From assembly GCA_947073495.1 (NCBI GenBank), contig CAMTMX010000015.1:1-45221 (forward strand): a stretch of 45,221 nucleotides of DNA, written 5' to 3'. The position numbers were made by a program, and so were the translations under genes. Shown here in pieces: positions 1 through 8,491 of the stretch (its first letter is position 1; each line of letters opens with the position of its first letter). Under the pieces are notes generated by a model. That model worked only from the letters and a program-made list of their open reading frames with translations. It did not search any database and had not been told where the DNA came from. The DNA comes from an uncultured Porphyromonadaceae bacterium (lineage in GTDB: Bacteria; Bacteroidota; Bacteroidia; Bacteroidales; Muribaculaceae).

Positions 1-50
1 ATTTATCTTTCGCGGTATGCACATGATTAAAATCAGTATCTCGATGATGT

Positions 51-77
51 TTGTCTTGAAAGTTTTGTTTAACTTTG
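51..77 (+). promoter_or_regulatory. candidate Bacteroidota-type promoter
   Basis: TAACTTTG at 70-77 matches the Bacteroidota -7 consensus TAnnTTTG. A TTG lies at 51-53, but the 16-nt gap is shorter than the usual 19-21. No protein gene follows on the plus strand; the only thing downstream is the hairpin at 118-199, so if active it may drive a small RNA. Confidence 0.3.
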
Positions 78-117
78 CACCGCAACCGAAGAAAGCTCTC
101 CGGCAGATGCCCTCATA

Positions 118-199
118 TTGGTCAAGTAGTTCGAAAATCAGCATAGCTTTATGTGTGGTGAGATACCATAAAGTTACTGAAATTCAGCGACTTGACCAA
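118..199 (+). ncRNA. candidate structured small RNA / nested inverted repeat
   Basis: TTGGTCAAGT (118-127) is perfectly complementary to ACTTGACCAA (190-199). Inside it CTTTATG pairs with CATAAAG, giving a two-tier hairpin. On the plus strand the outer stem is followed by ATTTTTAG, a weak U tract, and a promoter-like box lies at 70-77. No coding frame here looks real. It could instead be the terminal inverted repeat of a tiny mobile element or a terminator for a gene beyond the window. A second dyad (TTAACGG/CCGTTAA with GGCTCC/GGAGCC inside) lies at about 238-274, downstream of the minus-strand gene that ends at 324. Confidence 0.3.
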
Positions 200-323
200 A
201 TTTTTAGTGTTAAATTTTCAGGCTAAACATCAGATTTTTAACGGATTAAATACTTGGCTCCTCGGAGCCGTTAACAAACTTTCAAAAAATAACCGAAGTA
301 TTGTTTATTAATTATCCTTACTT

Positions 324-2132
324 TTAATTAGCATAGAAAACATAATAATCATCTCCATCTATTGTTTCCTGAAAAATATCGATAACGCTAAATCTACCTT
401 TGAATCCACTGGGAACCCCATTTTTATATGCCCCAGGTATATTATAAGTTACAACTTGCGCATTGCCGTTTACTACAAATTCTATATAATAATAACCATT
501 TTTATTATTTATACCAATATCTTGTGTTGAGGTGGATGAGGTATCTAAAGGAATTGCAGACACAGATACTTTGCTTAAGCCACTCGAATCTCCCATCCAA
601 TAGATTCTATATTTAAGATTTTCTGGGAATAATATTATGATGGGATTAGATTGATATGAAAATTGTAATTGATTCAGCCAGCAGTAAGTTATATTCCCTT
701 TATTTTCAAATTTTACTATATCTTTAGCAAGATTTCTATATGAAGGCTCAAAAAAAGAACTATCATAATTTGAGCTTCGTTCTTTTATCAATACATACAT
801 CAATTTATTAAAATCATATTCAATGCCAAAATATTCGTTTTTTAAATCAAATTCTACATATCGACAAAGATAATATAGGCTTTCCCCATAATCGGACGAT
901 GAGAGTTGCTTGGATTCCACCATGTCGTTTATTGGATTCTTATCTATAGATTCAACTAAATAAATTGAATTGTTTTCGAATTTCCCTAAATTCTCATTAC
1001 CAACATACCCAGATGTGCCTTTTACATAAGTAGTATACCAGCAGATGCGGATTGTTGGTTGGATTTGGATTTCCGGTTCTGTAGAAGTAAGCTCTTTTAC
1101 GTTGAAACGATATATGTGGTTTCTATTTAAGGATTGCCATTTATCGTTTGGTTCGGCTGAGGGTAATCCGTCTGAATAATTAATGAGGCATATTTCCGAT
1201 TTTTTATTGTCTGTAAGTGTCAAAATAATTTTTCTGTAATCGGAATCTACATCACCAAGATTCATTTCAGGTATATAAGCATAAAACGTGTTTACGTTTG
1301 AAGAATCGGTAATTTTATTAAATGTCAGATTATTCCCGACATCAGATGCAGGCTCTTCTGCAGAAGTTGATATATTGATAAGATTTTCACCTGAATTAGC
1401 TGTTTGAGGCGTGAGGTGACCTTTTGCAGAATATTTTACAAGCTCTGCCGATTCTATTTTCACATCCCCTTGCAGATTGTCTACAATTTCTATTTTTGCA
1501 AGTGCCCGTATCATGCCGATGTTGATTTCATTAGATTCCAAATTGACAGAACAAATTGTACTACCATACATAGGCAATGGATAATAGTCTATCGAATTGT
1601 CTGCAACATCGGAGATCAAGTTTTCCGGATTGAATGAGAAAGTTATATCATTCAGTTCAGAAATCGCATTAACTGATTCCAATACATTGTTTGAAATACC
1701 ATACCGACTCCAATTGGCACATGCCACTAATTGAATTTCTTCCGAATAATATTCTCCGGCTTCTATAGTAATAGATACGGTATTGTCGATTTCATTTAAA
1801 CTATATTTCGCATCAATTTTTTTGTGATTGTTTGAATCAAAGACACCTATCCATAGATCTTCCTCATCGATCAGATTTTCGATTTCTGAACCCTCTGTAA
1901 GATTGACAGTTTCAGTTGATTCGTTACTGCGGGTAGATTGTCCAGATAAATTTAATTTGAGATTCAGCACCAACTTTTTATGAGGCGTTATTAACTCGTA
2001 GCCATCGGTTGTGCAAGCGTTGAAAATTAAAAGAGATATACACATTAATGTCCATATCAATCCACAAGCAAGATTGTTTCTTGCCGAATAAAATCTATTT
2101 GAATCAAGCATTCGCGGAAAACTACAAGCCAT
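324..2132 (-). CDS. fimbrillin-like lipoprotein (minor or tip subunit candidate)
   Basis: Probable cell-surface fimbrial subunit. A hydrophobic stretch ends in a lipobox (IFNAC), so it is likely exported and lipidated. ATG codons at residues 8 and 30 are alternative starts; the lipid cysteine is at residue 40 of the longest form. About 25 residues further is STRSN, equivalent to the T-R-A processing site in the other fimbrillins here. The phrase RNHIYRF near residue 335 is the hallmark at the end of the second transthyretin-like domain in Mfa/FimA-type pilins. The roughly 260 residues after it are extra and unlike a plain stalk pilin, which suggests an adhesive C-terminal domain. It is separated from the Mfa1-like gene at 3051-4565 by a shortened AlbA_2 gene. 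Family assignment is fairly secure; the tip role is inference. Confidence 0.72.
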   Translation of the reverse strand: MACSFPRMLDSNRFYSARNNLACGLIWTLMCISLLIFNACTTDGYELITPHKKLVLNLKLNLSGQSTRSNESTETVNLTEGSEIENLIDEEDLWIGVFDSNNHKKIDAKYSLNEIDNTVSITIEAGEYYSEEIQLVACANWSRYGISNNVLESVNAISELNDITFSFNPENLISDVADNSIDYYPLPMYGSTICSVNLESNEINIGMIRALAKIEIVDNLQGDVKIESAELVKYSAKGHLTPQTANSGENLINISTSAEEPASDVGNNLTFNKITDSSNVNTFYAYIPEMNLGDVDSDYRKIILTLTDNKKSEICLINYSDGLPSAEPNDKWQSLNRNHIYRFNVKELTSTEPEIQIQPTIRICWYTTYVKGTSGYVGNENLGKFENNSIYLVESIDKNPINDMVESKQLSSSDYGESLYYLCRYVEFDLKNEYFGIEYDFNKLMYVLIKERSSNYDSSFFEPSYRNLAKDIVKFENKGNITYCWLNQLQFSYQSNPIIILFPENLKYRIYWMGDSSGLSKVSVSAIPLDTSSTSTQDIGINNKNGYYYIEFVVNGNAQVVTYNIPGAYKNGVPSGFKGRFSVIDIFQETIDGDDYYVFYAN

Positions 2133-2142
2133 GTTCAGTATT

Positions 2143-2760
2143 TTACGGATTAAATAGTTTTAAACCTTTATGAGTCAATTGATATGCCTGTTTTGCACTT
2201 GTCGGTTTCTCAGGGTATAACATACCAATATAACCATAATTTATCAGCGGGTTAAGAAGTTTTCTCTTGAAATCTTTGGAATCTCCGAATTTCAAGATCT
2301 TGATCAAGGAACTTGCCGAGTAAGAATTCTCTTTAAGTAAGCAGAGGATATTTACCACAGATTCAGACATTTTTCTGATGTCTTCTTTTCGTTTAGATTT
2401 ATTCCATATTTCTATCAACAACTGTCCAAGTATCTGTCCAAGCTGTTCTTTATCGACCACAATGCTTTGCTTTACAATCTCTTGCACTTGGACAGATACT
2501 TGTCCAAGTGTTTGTCCAAGTCGATGTGTCCAGCCACTATCTCCGTTAAAATCATCCTCAGATAATTTTCTTGCAACCCCATCTCTACCCTCCTCGACAC
2601 CGATGAGGATGTATCCACCTCCCGTATTTTCCAGATCAGTAGCGAACGCACAGACCGTATGATAAATTTTGTCGGGATTCCATCCGGTTTTAAATTCAAT
2701 GCGGTTAGATTCAACCTTACGTTTGTTGAGTAAATCTTCAATATTGATAGGTAATGCCAT
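2143..2760 (-). CDS. truncated AlbA_2 (Schlafen-like) DNA-binding protein
   Basis: Residues 1-65 match the N-terminal AlbA_2 fold of Bacteroidales ATP-binding proteins: an IEFKTGW motif, then [11 protein letters not shown]. Full-length relatives are usually 450-570 residues, with a GHKL-type ATP-binding region in the middle and a winged helix at the end. Here the sequence passes straight from [11 protein letters not shown] to a linker rich in LGQ repeats (about 80-115) and then a winged-helix-like C-terminus, so the central catalytic region is missing without loss of frame. It ends 10 nt before the lipoprotein gene at 2132 and follows a MITE-like element at 2799-2962. It is probably a decayed gene, though a short DNA-binding regulator of the flanking pilins cannot be excluded. 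Confidence 0.6.
   Translation of the reverse strand: MALPINIEDLLNKRKVESNRIEFKTGWNPDKIYHTVCAFATDLENTGGGYILIGVEEGRDGVARKLSEDDFNGDSGWTHRLGQTLGQVSVQVQEIVKQSIVVDKEQLGQILGQLLIEIWNKSKRKEDIRKMSESVVNILCLLKENSYSASSLIKILKFGDSKDFKRKLLNPLINYGYIGMLYPEKPTSAKQAYQLTHKGLKLFNP
2423..2520. repeat. TGTCCAAG repeats with a 16-bp inverted repeat inside the AlbA_2 gene
   Basis: The octamer TGTCCAAG occurs at 2423, 2435, 2501 and 2513, and as its complement at 2487. The 16-mer at 2427-2442 is exactly complementary to 2487-2502. On the coding strand these give the LGQ-type linker repeats. The block sits where the central domain of the family would be expected, so repeat-mediated deletion is a plausible cause of the shortening. 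Confidence 0.7.
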
Positions 2761-2798
2761 ATCTTATTGCGATTATTATAACATCATTTAGAAATCAT

Positions 2799-2962
2799 TA
2801 AGTTCCTATCAAAAATAAATGAGTCAATGTAAACTATAGATTATTGCGATCTTCAAAGTAATTCATAAGTCATGATAGAACCCCATAATTCAATCCTAAT
2901 GTAATTATATGTCGCTCTCACTATAAAACAATTGATACACATTTATTTTTGATAGGGACTTA
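2799..2962 (-). mobile_element. MITE-like element, copy B
   Basis: A 164-bp non-coding element. The left end TAAGTTCCTATCAAAAATAA is nearly identical to the complement of the right end (TAAGTCCCTATCAAAAATAA), giving terminal inverted repeats of about 24 bp. Read on the minus strand it aligns over its whole length with the 165-bp element at 37709-37873. Shared internal blocks are TTATAGTGAGAGCGA (complement at 2912-2926) and GAATTATGGGGTTC (complement at 2878-2891). Both copies begin and end with TA, as expected for TA-targeting (IS630/Tc1-mariner-like) elements, although TA could simply be part of the repeat. No open frame is present. No parent transposase lies in the window. Confidence 0.75.
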
Positions 2963-3050
2963 TTGGATTTATAATCTACTCTTTCTTATTTCTTTTTCCT
3001 ATAACACTCTAATATCCAATTTCATTCTGGAAATTCTTATTTAAAAGCAG

Positions 3051-4565
3051 TTATTCAGAAGGAGTAATATTAATATCTTGTCCAATTTCTGTCCATGAAT
3101 TTACATGGAGAGTCGAATTAATAGTATATGTGGATTCCAATTCTGGAATTGTTTCTTCTGATATTATACTTGTGTCATCAGTAATACCTCTTCCAAAACC
3201 AGTAATACTTTTTATTGTCAAAGTGTAGATATGGTTTCTTACCAAACCATAGATGTTGTTTTCTTGATCATGCACTATTGGAACAATGAATACACATTTG
3301 CCTTCATTATATTTTTCAAGTATTCCATAACGGTTACAGAGTAAAGAGTTTAGAACATCTCTATTATATCCATTACCTTTAGAATCACAAAATGAGATAT
3401 CTGAAATCTCAGATTCCGGCTTTAACTGAGGTGTAACTCCATAATCGGGAATATTTTTCCCCTCAATTGAGGGTGTTGAAAGGGTAAGCGCCTTTTGGAT
3501 ATCTGATAGTCCAGCATTTTTTATAGATCCATCCGCTGATTTTACAAATAAGATATCTTTGTCTAAAGCTATTTTTTGTATAAATTCTGCTTCTACATAT
3601 ATTTGATTCTTATCTCCCGAACGAAGTCTATAGAAAGTACCAATTTCCGTACCATTCTTTTTGTATTCTCCAACAAGAATGATCGATGGTTTAGAATTTG
3701 GAAGTTGTATCTCTTCTTCATTACGAGTGGTCTCATGAGAATATATCGAATAGGAAAGAGAGAGATTAGCTCCTCCTAATGTAATTCTATCTATATCAAT
3801 GGCATTTAAAAATTTACCATGATTTACAGATTCCGCCCAACTTAAGGAATAATCTTTTTTAGCCCAATTAAGATTAAAAGAAGAACTGGAAATTTGTTTC
3901 AACAGATATGAAGATTTATCTGTTCCGGTAAGTCCCCAACTGATAATATCCATATCGAGAGTTTCATCTTCATTTACTGTCAGCGTAGGCATTTTCGCAG
4001 CTTCTCCTTTTGCAACAGTTACCTTAGCGGCAATCTTGTCAAGATAAATATCTATAGATTTACCGCCATAAATATTTTCAGAAGTAACAGAAGAGTAATT
4101 TACAAGTTTCCCGTCATCAAAATACACAGCACTTGACATTTTGAAGCAACCGTCGCTATTAGGCAGTATATCAGTTATTGTAGAAGGAGTTGAGGCTATT
4201 GCATTATCCAATCCAGTTTCACCAGAAAAATTAGCGTATGCAATTACTCTATCTGGAACATTTAAGGGGTCGATATCAATTGAGACTAAATAATTTCCAT
4301 CATTTTCAGATATAGCTTCTTTGATGTACAAGGGTGTGGTTCCGTCTCCTTTGTAGAAAGCGAGGTAGAGGGTTTGAATCGCATCTTCGGCGACATCTCC
4401 TTCCGCGCGGGTGAAGTCGTTGGAGACTACACGGATGTTGAGGGTTTTGATCTCCTGTTGCGGGTTGACGGGGGTCGGTTCGTCTTCAACGGCATTTGTT
4501 GAACAACTCATCATGCCTAAAGAAATGGCAAAAGCCATTAACATGAGCTTAAAAGATTTTTTCAT
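3051..4565 (-). CDS. Mfa1-like major fimbrial subunit (fimbrillin lipoprotein)
   Basis: Type V pilin subunit. The signal peptide ends with lipobox LGMMSC (lipid Cys21). The processing-type site FTRAE follows at residues 51-55. The middle holds two beta-rich transthyretin-like domains, and VRNHIYTLTIKSITGFG near residue 440 is the signature of Mfa1-family stalks. The last residues (a LHVNSW segment followed by about 12 residues) correspond to the C-terminal strand that completes the neighbouring subunit in this family. Length (504) is typical. Promoter boxes at 4702-4731 support the ATG at 4565. The locus has only one further fimbrillin (324-2132) and no anchor or DUF3575/DUF3868 gene in view, so it may be an alternative pilin using the machinery encoded at 26-32 kb. 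Confidence 0.85.
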   Translation of the reverse strand: MKKSFKLMLMAFAISLGMMSCSTNAVEDEPTPVNPQQEIKTLNIRVVSNDFTRAEGDVAEDAIQTLYLAFYKGDGTTPLYIKEAISENDGNYLVSIDIDPLNVPDRVIAYANFSGETGLDNAIASTPSTITDILPNSDGCFKMSSAVYFDDGKLVNYSSVTSENIYGGKSIDIYLDKIAAKVTVAKGEAAKMPTLTVNEDETLDMDIISWGLTGTDKSSYLLKQISSSSFNLNWAKKDYSLSWAESVNHGKFLNAIDIDRITLGGANLSLSYSIYSHETTRNEEEIQLPNSKPSIILVGEYKKNGTEIGTFYRLRSGDKNQIYVEAEFIQKIALDKDILFVKSADGSIKNAGLSDIQKALTLSTPSIEGKNIPDYGVTPQLKPESEISDISFCDSKGNGYNRDVLNSLLCNRYGILEKYNEGKCVFIVPIVHDQENNIYGLVRNHIYTLTIKSITGFGRGITDDTSIISEETIPELESTYTINSTLHVNSWTEIGQDINITPSE

Positions 4566-4701
4566 ACCATTAGTTAGGTTTTTGGGTGTAATACATTATG
4601 CAAAATGAGGGAGCAATTCAGCACTGATAATTATATGAAAAGTATGGGAACAAGTATAATCTTAAAACTAAATCAATTCGTTACCAATTATTCTCATTTC
4701 G

Positions 4702-4731
4702 CAAAGTTATATAAATTAATTATAAATGCAA
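4702..4731 (-). promoter_or_regulatory. promoter for the Mfa1-like pilin
   Basis: On the minus strand TTG (complement of 4729-4731), 19 nt, then TAACTTTG (complement of 4702-4709): a near-ideal Bacteroidota promoter. Transcription would start near 4697 and give a leader of about 130 nt before the ATG at 4565. Confidence 0.65.
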
Positions 4732-4835
4732 ATAGTTTGCATAAAATTTATTCTACTCCTACCTGTCTTTTATTAAAAAGTTGGATTTTGATATGAAATA
4801 CTGCAAAACGCAATCCCTCGGGATAAAAAAATTAG

Positions 4836-4843
4836 TAACTTTG
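4836..4843 (+). promoter_or_regulatory. -7 box upstream of the MFS gene
   Basis: TAACTTTG at 4836-4843 is an exact -7 match, but no TTG is found at the expected -33 distance. The start codon at 4852 is only 8 nt after the box, so transcription from here would give an almost leaderless mRNA unless translation starts at the ATG of codon 12 (4885). Confidence 0.45.
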
Positions 4844-4851
4844 GGGCTGAA

Positions 4852-6219
4852 ATGATCCGACACCGATTAGACATAAAAAAGAAAATGGCAATCGTCTCAT
4901 TGCTTTTGGCATTGACGATGACTGTGCTCGACGGAACGCTGGTAAACATGGCGTTGCCCGTGATCGCCTCGCAGTTTGGAGTTTCCGCATCCCGGTCAAT
5001 ATGGATTGTAACCATCTATCAACTTGTAATCACTACCCTTCTTCTCCCTTTTTCTTCTGCTGGCGACCTATATAGCTATAAAAAAATATTTATAACCGGA
5101 GTTACAATATTCACTCTCTCATCACTATTATGTGCCCTTTCAAATAGTTTCCTAACCATTGTATTGTCTCGTGCAGTTCAGGGACTTGGAGCGGCATGTG
5201 TGATGGCAGTAAATATCGCTATAACCCGACTCATCTATCCCCGTGAGATAATAGGTAGAGGTCTCGCACTCAATGCAATGGTGATAGCCGTAACAACAGC
5301 TGTCGGTCCTACTTTGGCAGGAACCATACTTTCTGTAGCAACTTGGCATTGGCTGTTTATAATAAACATTCCAATAGGGATTGCAGTTCTCTTATTGTCA
5401 ACAAAATATCTTCCTGACAACAAAATCGAAAGATTAAAAAATAAATTTGATTTCGCAGGAGCTATTCAAAACATATTTGTGTTTGGAATGATATTCCTTG
5501 CATTAAACAGTTTTACTAAAAAGGATAAAATTTGTATGGCTTCGGGAGTACTTATATGTGGAATTATTCTAAGTTATTTCTACATCAAAAGACAATCCCG
5601 TATCCCCTCACCCATGTTCCCTATCGATTTGCTGAAAATCAGATTATATTCGTTGAGCATATTCACTTCAGTGTGTTCTTTTATCGCACAAAACCTGGTT
5701 TTAGTATCATTACCTTTCCTTTTTCTCGACTGTTTCAAGTTCACTGAAATAACAACCGGACTACTTCTTACGCCATGGCCACTCGCCACAATGATAATAT
5801 CCCCATTTGCCGCAAGATTTGTAGAGAAGCATAACCCGGGAATTGTGGCAGCCTTAGGCATGGGGACATTCGCCGCCGGCGTGATTTCAATTTTGTTTTA
5901 TCAACCCGAAATGGCATCAGAATTTGACATTGCATGCAGACTTGCCGTGTGTGGAATAGGTTACGGACTCTATCAAACTCCAAACAACGTTATTATGGTC
6001 ATGGCAACCCCCGTAAGCCGCGCAGGAGGCGCGGGAGGAATGCAGAGCACCGCACGACTTGTGGGTCAAACCTTCGGAGCAATAATAGTAGCATTCATTT
6101 TTGCCATGAATACAGACATATTGTCAGGAGCAAGGAGATCGCTTATATGTGCCACTGGAATCGCCGTATTGGCAGGCTCCTTAAGCCTTGTGAGATCTAA
6201 ACATATAAATCATTGTTAA
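4852..6219 (+). CDS. MFS drug:H+ antiporter, DHA2 (EmrB/QacA) type
   Basis: Inner-membrane exporter probably driven by proton exchange. Residues 12-32 form the first membrane helix with LDGTLVNMALP, the motif that marks DHA2 transporters. A motif-A loop, GDLYSYKK, is at 71-78. A motif-C helix has GPTLAGTILS followed by WHWLFIINIPIG, diagnostic of 14-helix family members. The length of 455 is usual. It stands alone between the pilin promoter and parE, and the substrate cannot be told from sequence; toxic organics, bile compounds or dyes are typical for the family. The ATG at 4852 gives the family N-terminus (RHRLDIKKKM), but it lies only 8 nt from the -7 box, so the ATG at 4885 is an alternative. 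Confidence 0.85.
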   Translation: MIRHRLDIKKKMAIVSLLLALTMTVLDGTLVNMALPVIASQFGVSASRSIWIVTIYQLVITTLLLPFSSAGDLYSYKKIFITGVTIFTLSSLLCALSNSFLTIVLSRAVQGLGAACVMAVNIAITRLIYPREIIGRGLALNAMVIAVTTAVGPTLAGTILSVATWHWLFIINIPIGIAVLLLSTKYLPDNKIERLKNKFDFAGAIQNIFVFGMIFLALNSFTKKDKICMASGVLICGIILSYFYIKRQSRIPSPMFPIDLLKIRLYSLSIFTSVCSFIAQNLVLVSLPFLFLDCFKFTEITTGLLLTPWPLATMIISPFAARFVEKHNPGIVAALGMGTFAAGVISILFYQPEMASEFDIACRLAVCGIGYGLYQTPNNVIMVMATPVSRAGGAGGMQSTARLVGQTFGAIIVAFIFAMNTDILSGARRSLICATGIAVLAGSLSLVRSKHINHC

Positions 6220-6262
6220 ATCTTGATTCACGTTGCCTGACACCCCCCTACCATTATATCCG

Positions 6263-6294
6263 TCAACTTTCATTTTCAAAAGTTGAGCTTCGTT
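6263..6294 (+). terminator. possible terminator of the MFS gene
   Basis: TCAACTTT (6263-6270) pairs with AAAGTTGA (6278-6285) around a 7-nt loop. A T-run follows only after GCTTCG, so as an intrinsic terminator it is moderate at best. Confidence 0.35.
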
Positions 6295-6330
6295 TTTGCA
6301 TATAGGGTTTCAAAAACGGGATTTTTTTTG

Positions 6331-6338
6331 TAATTTTG
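6331..6338 (+). promoter_or_regulatory. -7 box of the parE promoter
   Basis: TAATTTTG at 6331-6338 follows a T-rich tract. It overlaps an upstream ATG at 6336, so that ATG cannot be the start; the message should begin near 6344 and the first usable ATG is 6387. The -33 element is poor. Confidence 0.5.
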
Positions 6339-6386
6339 CATGAGGGCGAAAAATGCATCGCCCGCGGGGCAATATTTACAATAACC

Positions 6387-8471
6387 ATGGCAGAAAATAA
6401 CGACCTTTTCCAATTTGACGATTTTTCCGGTGTTGACGATCGGAACGACCAGATTACAGACAATTCTGAAATGATATCCACCTCAACCGGCACAGACACC
6501 GATGTCGAGATTGAAGAGGAAATCGTACATCCGGAAAACATCTCGGCAGGCGGATATGACGACGATGCCATCCAACATCTCGATTGGAATGAGCACATCC
6601 GTCGTCGTCCCGGCATGTATATCGGAAAACTGGGAGACGGAAGCCATGCGGAAGACGGTATTTATGTGCTCATAAAAGAAGTCGTTGACAACTCTATCGA
6701 CGAATTCAACATGGGTGCCGGCAAACGTATCGACATAACCCTTACAGAAGAGGGGGAAGTGACAATACGAGACTACGGTCGTGGAATCCCTTTGGGAAAA
6801 GTCCGCGAAGTGGCATCTGAAATAAACACCGGTGGAAAATTTGATGACAAGAACTTCAAAAAATCCGTAGGTCTCAACGGCGTGGGCCTTAAAGCTGTCA
6901 ATGCTCTATCCACTTATTGCGATGTTGCAAGTGTGCGCGACGGTAAACGTGTGATTGTAAATTTCAAAAAAGGGAATGTAGTCAATCAGACTCCTCCGGA
7001 AGACACTAAGGAGCCTAACGGCACTATGGTGAAATTTATGCCCGACAACTCCCTTTTCCGCGACTACAAATTCAAAATGGAGTTTGTAGAGACGATGGTC
7101 AACAACTACACATACCTCAACGCCGGTCTTCAGATTTTCTTCAATGGCAAGCGATATCTTTCCCGCCACGGATTGCTCGACCTCCTGCGCGAGAACATGA
7201 CATCCGAACCCCTCTATCCTATCATTCATCTTCAGGGAGAAGATATTGAAGTAGTGCTTACCCACACTGACCAATATGGCGAGGAATACTATTCTTTCGT
7301 CAACGGACAACATACCACCCAGGGAGGCACCCACCTCTCCGCATTCCGCGAGCATGTAAGCCGAACCATCAAAGAATTTTCGGGGAAAGGATATGAATAT
7401 TCCGACATTCGCAACGGTATGGTAGCCGCGGTCAGCGTCAGGATTCAGGAACCTGTCTTTGAAAGCCAGACAAAAACCAAACTCGGCAGTAAGGAGATTG
7501 CCCCGGGAAGTACGGTGACTGTCAATAAATTTATCGGTGATTTTCTGAAAAAAGAACTTGATGATTATCTCCATAAGCATCCTGAAGTTGCCGACACCAT
7601 GCTCCGCAAAATAGCGTCGAGCGAAAAGGAACGTAAAGCCATGGCAGGTGTTGCGAAACTTGCCCGCGAGAAAGCGAAAAAGGTAAGTCTTCACAACCGG
7701 AAGCTGCGCGACTGCCGCATACATTACAACGACACCGTCAAACAGAATTCCAAACTGGAAGACAAAAGGGAACTATCCTCTATCTTTATCACCGAGGGCG
7801 ATTCCGCATCAGGCACAATCACTAAAGTGCGCAATGCTGAGACGCAGGCGGTCTTCTCTTTGAGAGGTAAGCCCCTCAATTCTTATGGAATGACTCAGGA
7901 GATAGTCTATAAAAACGATGAGTTCAATCTTCTTCAGGCAGCCCTCAACATCGAAGAGGGAATAGAGGGGCTGCGCTATAATAAAGTGATCATAGCAACC
8001 GATGCCGATGTCGACGGCATGCATATCCGCTTGCTTGTCATCACATTTTTCCTCATGTTCTTCCCCGATCTTGTCAAAAAAGGTCACGTCTACATCCTTC
8101 AGACCCCCCTGTTCCGTGTGCGCGATAAAAACTCCACACGCCGAAGCAAGACTAAGAAACGCAGAAAAGGGAAGACTGATGAAAACGGTGAGCGAGACAC
8201 TTATTATTGCTATACTGATGAAGAGAGGGAGGCAGCTATCTCAAAATTCGGTAACAATGCAGAAATAACCCGATTCAAAGGTCTTGGAGAGATCAATGAC
8301 GTGGAATTTGCCGAATTTATCGGTCCGGACATGCGTCTTGATCCAGTTTCATTAAAAAAGGATGACTCAGTCGACAAGCTTCTCGAATTCTATATGGGCA
8401 AAAACACCATGGAACGTCAAAATTTCATCATTGACAATCTTGTGGTGGAAGATGATTCCGAGATTCATTAA
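6387..8471 (+). CDS. parE: type IIA topoisomerase subunit B (DNA topoisomerase IV subunit B)
   Basis: ATPase/TOPRIM subunit that works with ParC to unlink daughter chromosomes. The GHKL ATPase begins at DAIQHLDWNEHIRRRPGMYI (residues 60-79); the ATP-binding VVDNSIDE and GRGIP motifs follow. A transducer domain comes next, then the TOPRIM motifs EGDSASG and DADVDGMHIR, and the C-terminal GLGEI. No GyrB-type C-terminal insertion is present. The start at 6387 is chosen because the ATG at 6336 lies in the promoter box. Odd feature: 56 residues rich in Asp/Glu precede the ATPase domain, whereas family members usually start within a few residues of it. A 20-nt gap to coaD suggests cotranscription. 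ParE is preferred over GyrB on overall resemblance to the shorter Bacteroidales paralogue. Confidence 0.88.
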   Translation: MAENNDLFQFDDFSGVDDRNDQITDNSEMISTSTGTDTDVEIEEEIVHPENISAGGYDDDAIQHLDWNEHIRRRPGMYIGKLGDGSHAEDGIYVLIKEVVDNSIDEFNMGAGKRIDITLTEEGEVTIRDYGRGIPLGKVREVASEINTGGKFDDKNFKKSVGLNGVGLKAVNALSTYCDVASVRDGKRVIVNFKKGNVVNQTPPEDTKEPNGTMVKFMPDNSLFRDYKFKMEFVETMVNNYTYLNAGLQIFFNGKRYLSRHGLLDLLRENMTSEPLYPIIHLQGEDIEVVLTHTDQYGEEYYSFVNGQHTTQGGTHLSAFREHVSRTIKEFSGKGYEYSDIRNGMVAAVSVRIQEPVFESQTKTKLGSKEIAPGSTVTVNKFIGDFLKKELDDYLHKHPEVADTMLRKIASSEKERKAMAGVAKLAREKAKKVSLHNRKLRDCRIHYNDTVKQNSKLEDKRELSSIFITEGDSASGTITKVRNAETQAVFSLRGKPLNSYGMTQEIVYKNDEFNLLQAALNIEEGIEGLRYNKVIIATDADVDGMHIRLLVITFFLMFFPDLVKKGHVYILQTPLFRVRDKNSTRRSKTKKRRKGKTDENGERDTYYCYTDEEREAAISKFGNNAEITRFKGLGEINDVEFAEFIGPDMRLDPVSLKKDDSVDKLLEFYMGKNTMERQNFIIDNLVVEDDSEIH

Positions 8472-8491
8472 TTGATAAACCGTTCAATAAA

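Noticed and set aside
17-226. Small open frame on the plus strand
   Set aside because: It starts before the only promoter-like box and its codons run through the palindromic hairpin at 118-199. No recognisable protein features.
6336-6386. Upstream ATG as the parE start
   Set aside because: It lies inside the -7 promoter box TAATTTTG, so it cannot be in the mRNA made from that promoter.
6906-7724. Long open frame antisense to parE
   Set aside because: It has no signal, motif or initiation context, and its composition is that of the complement of a conserved coding strand.
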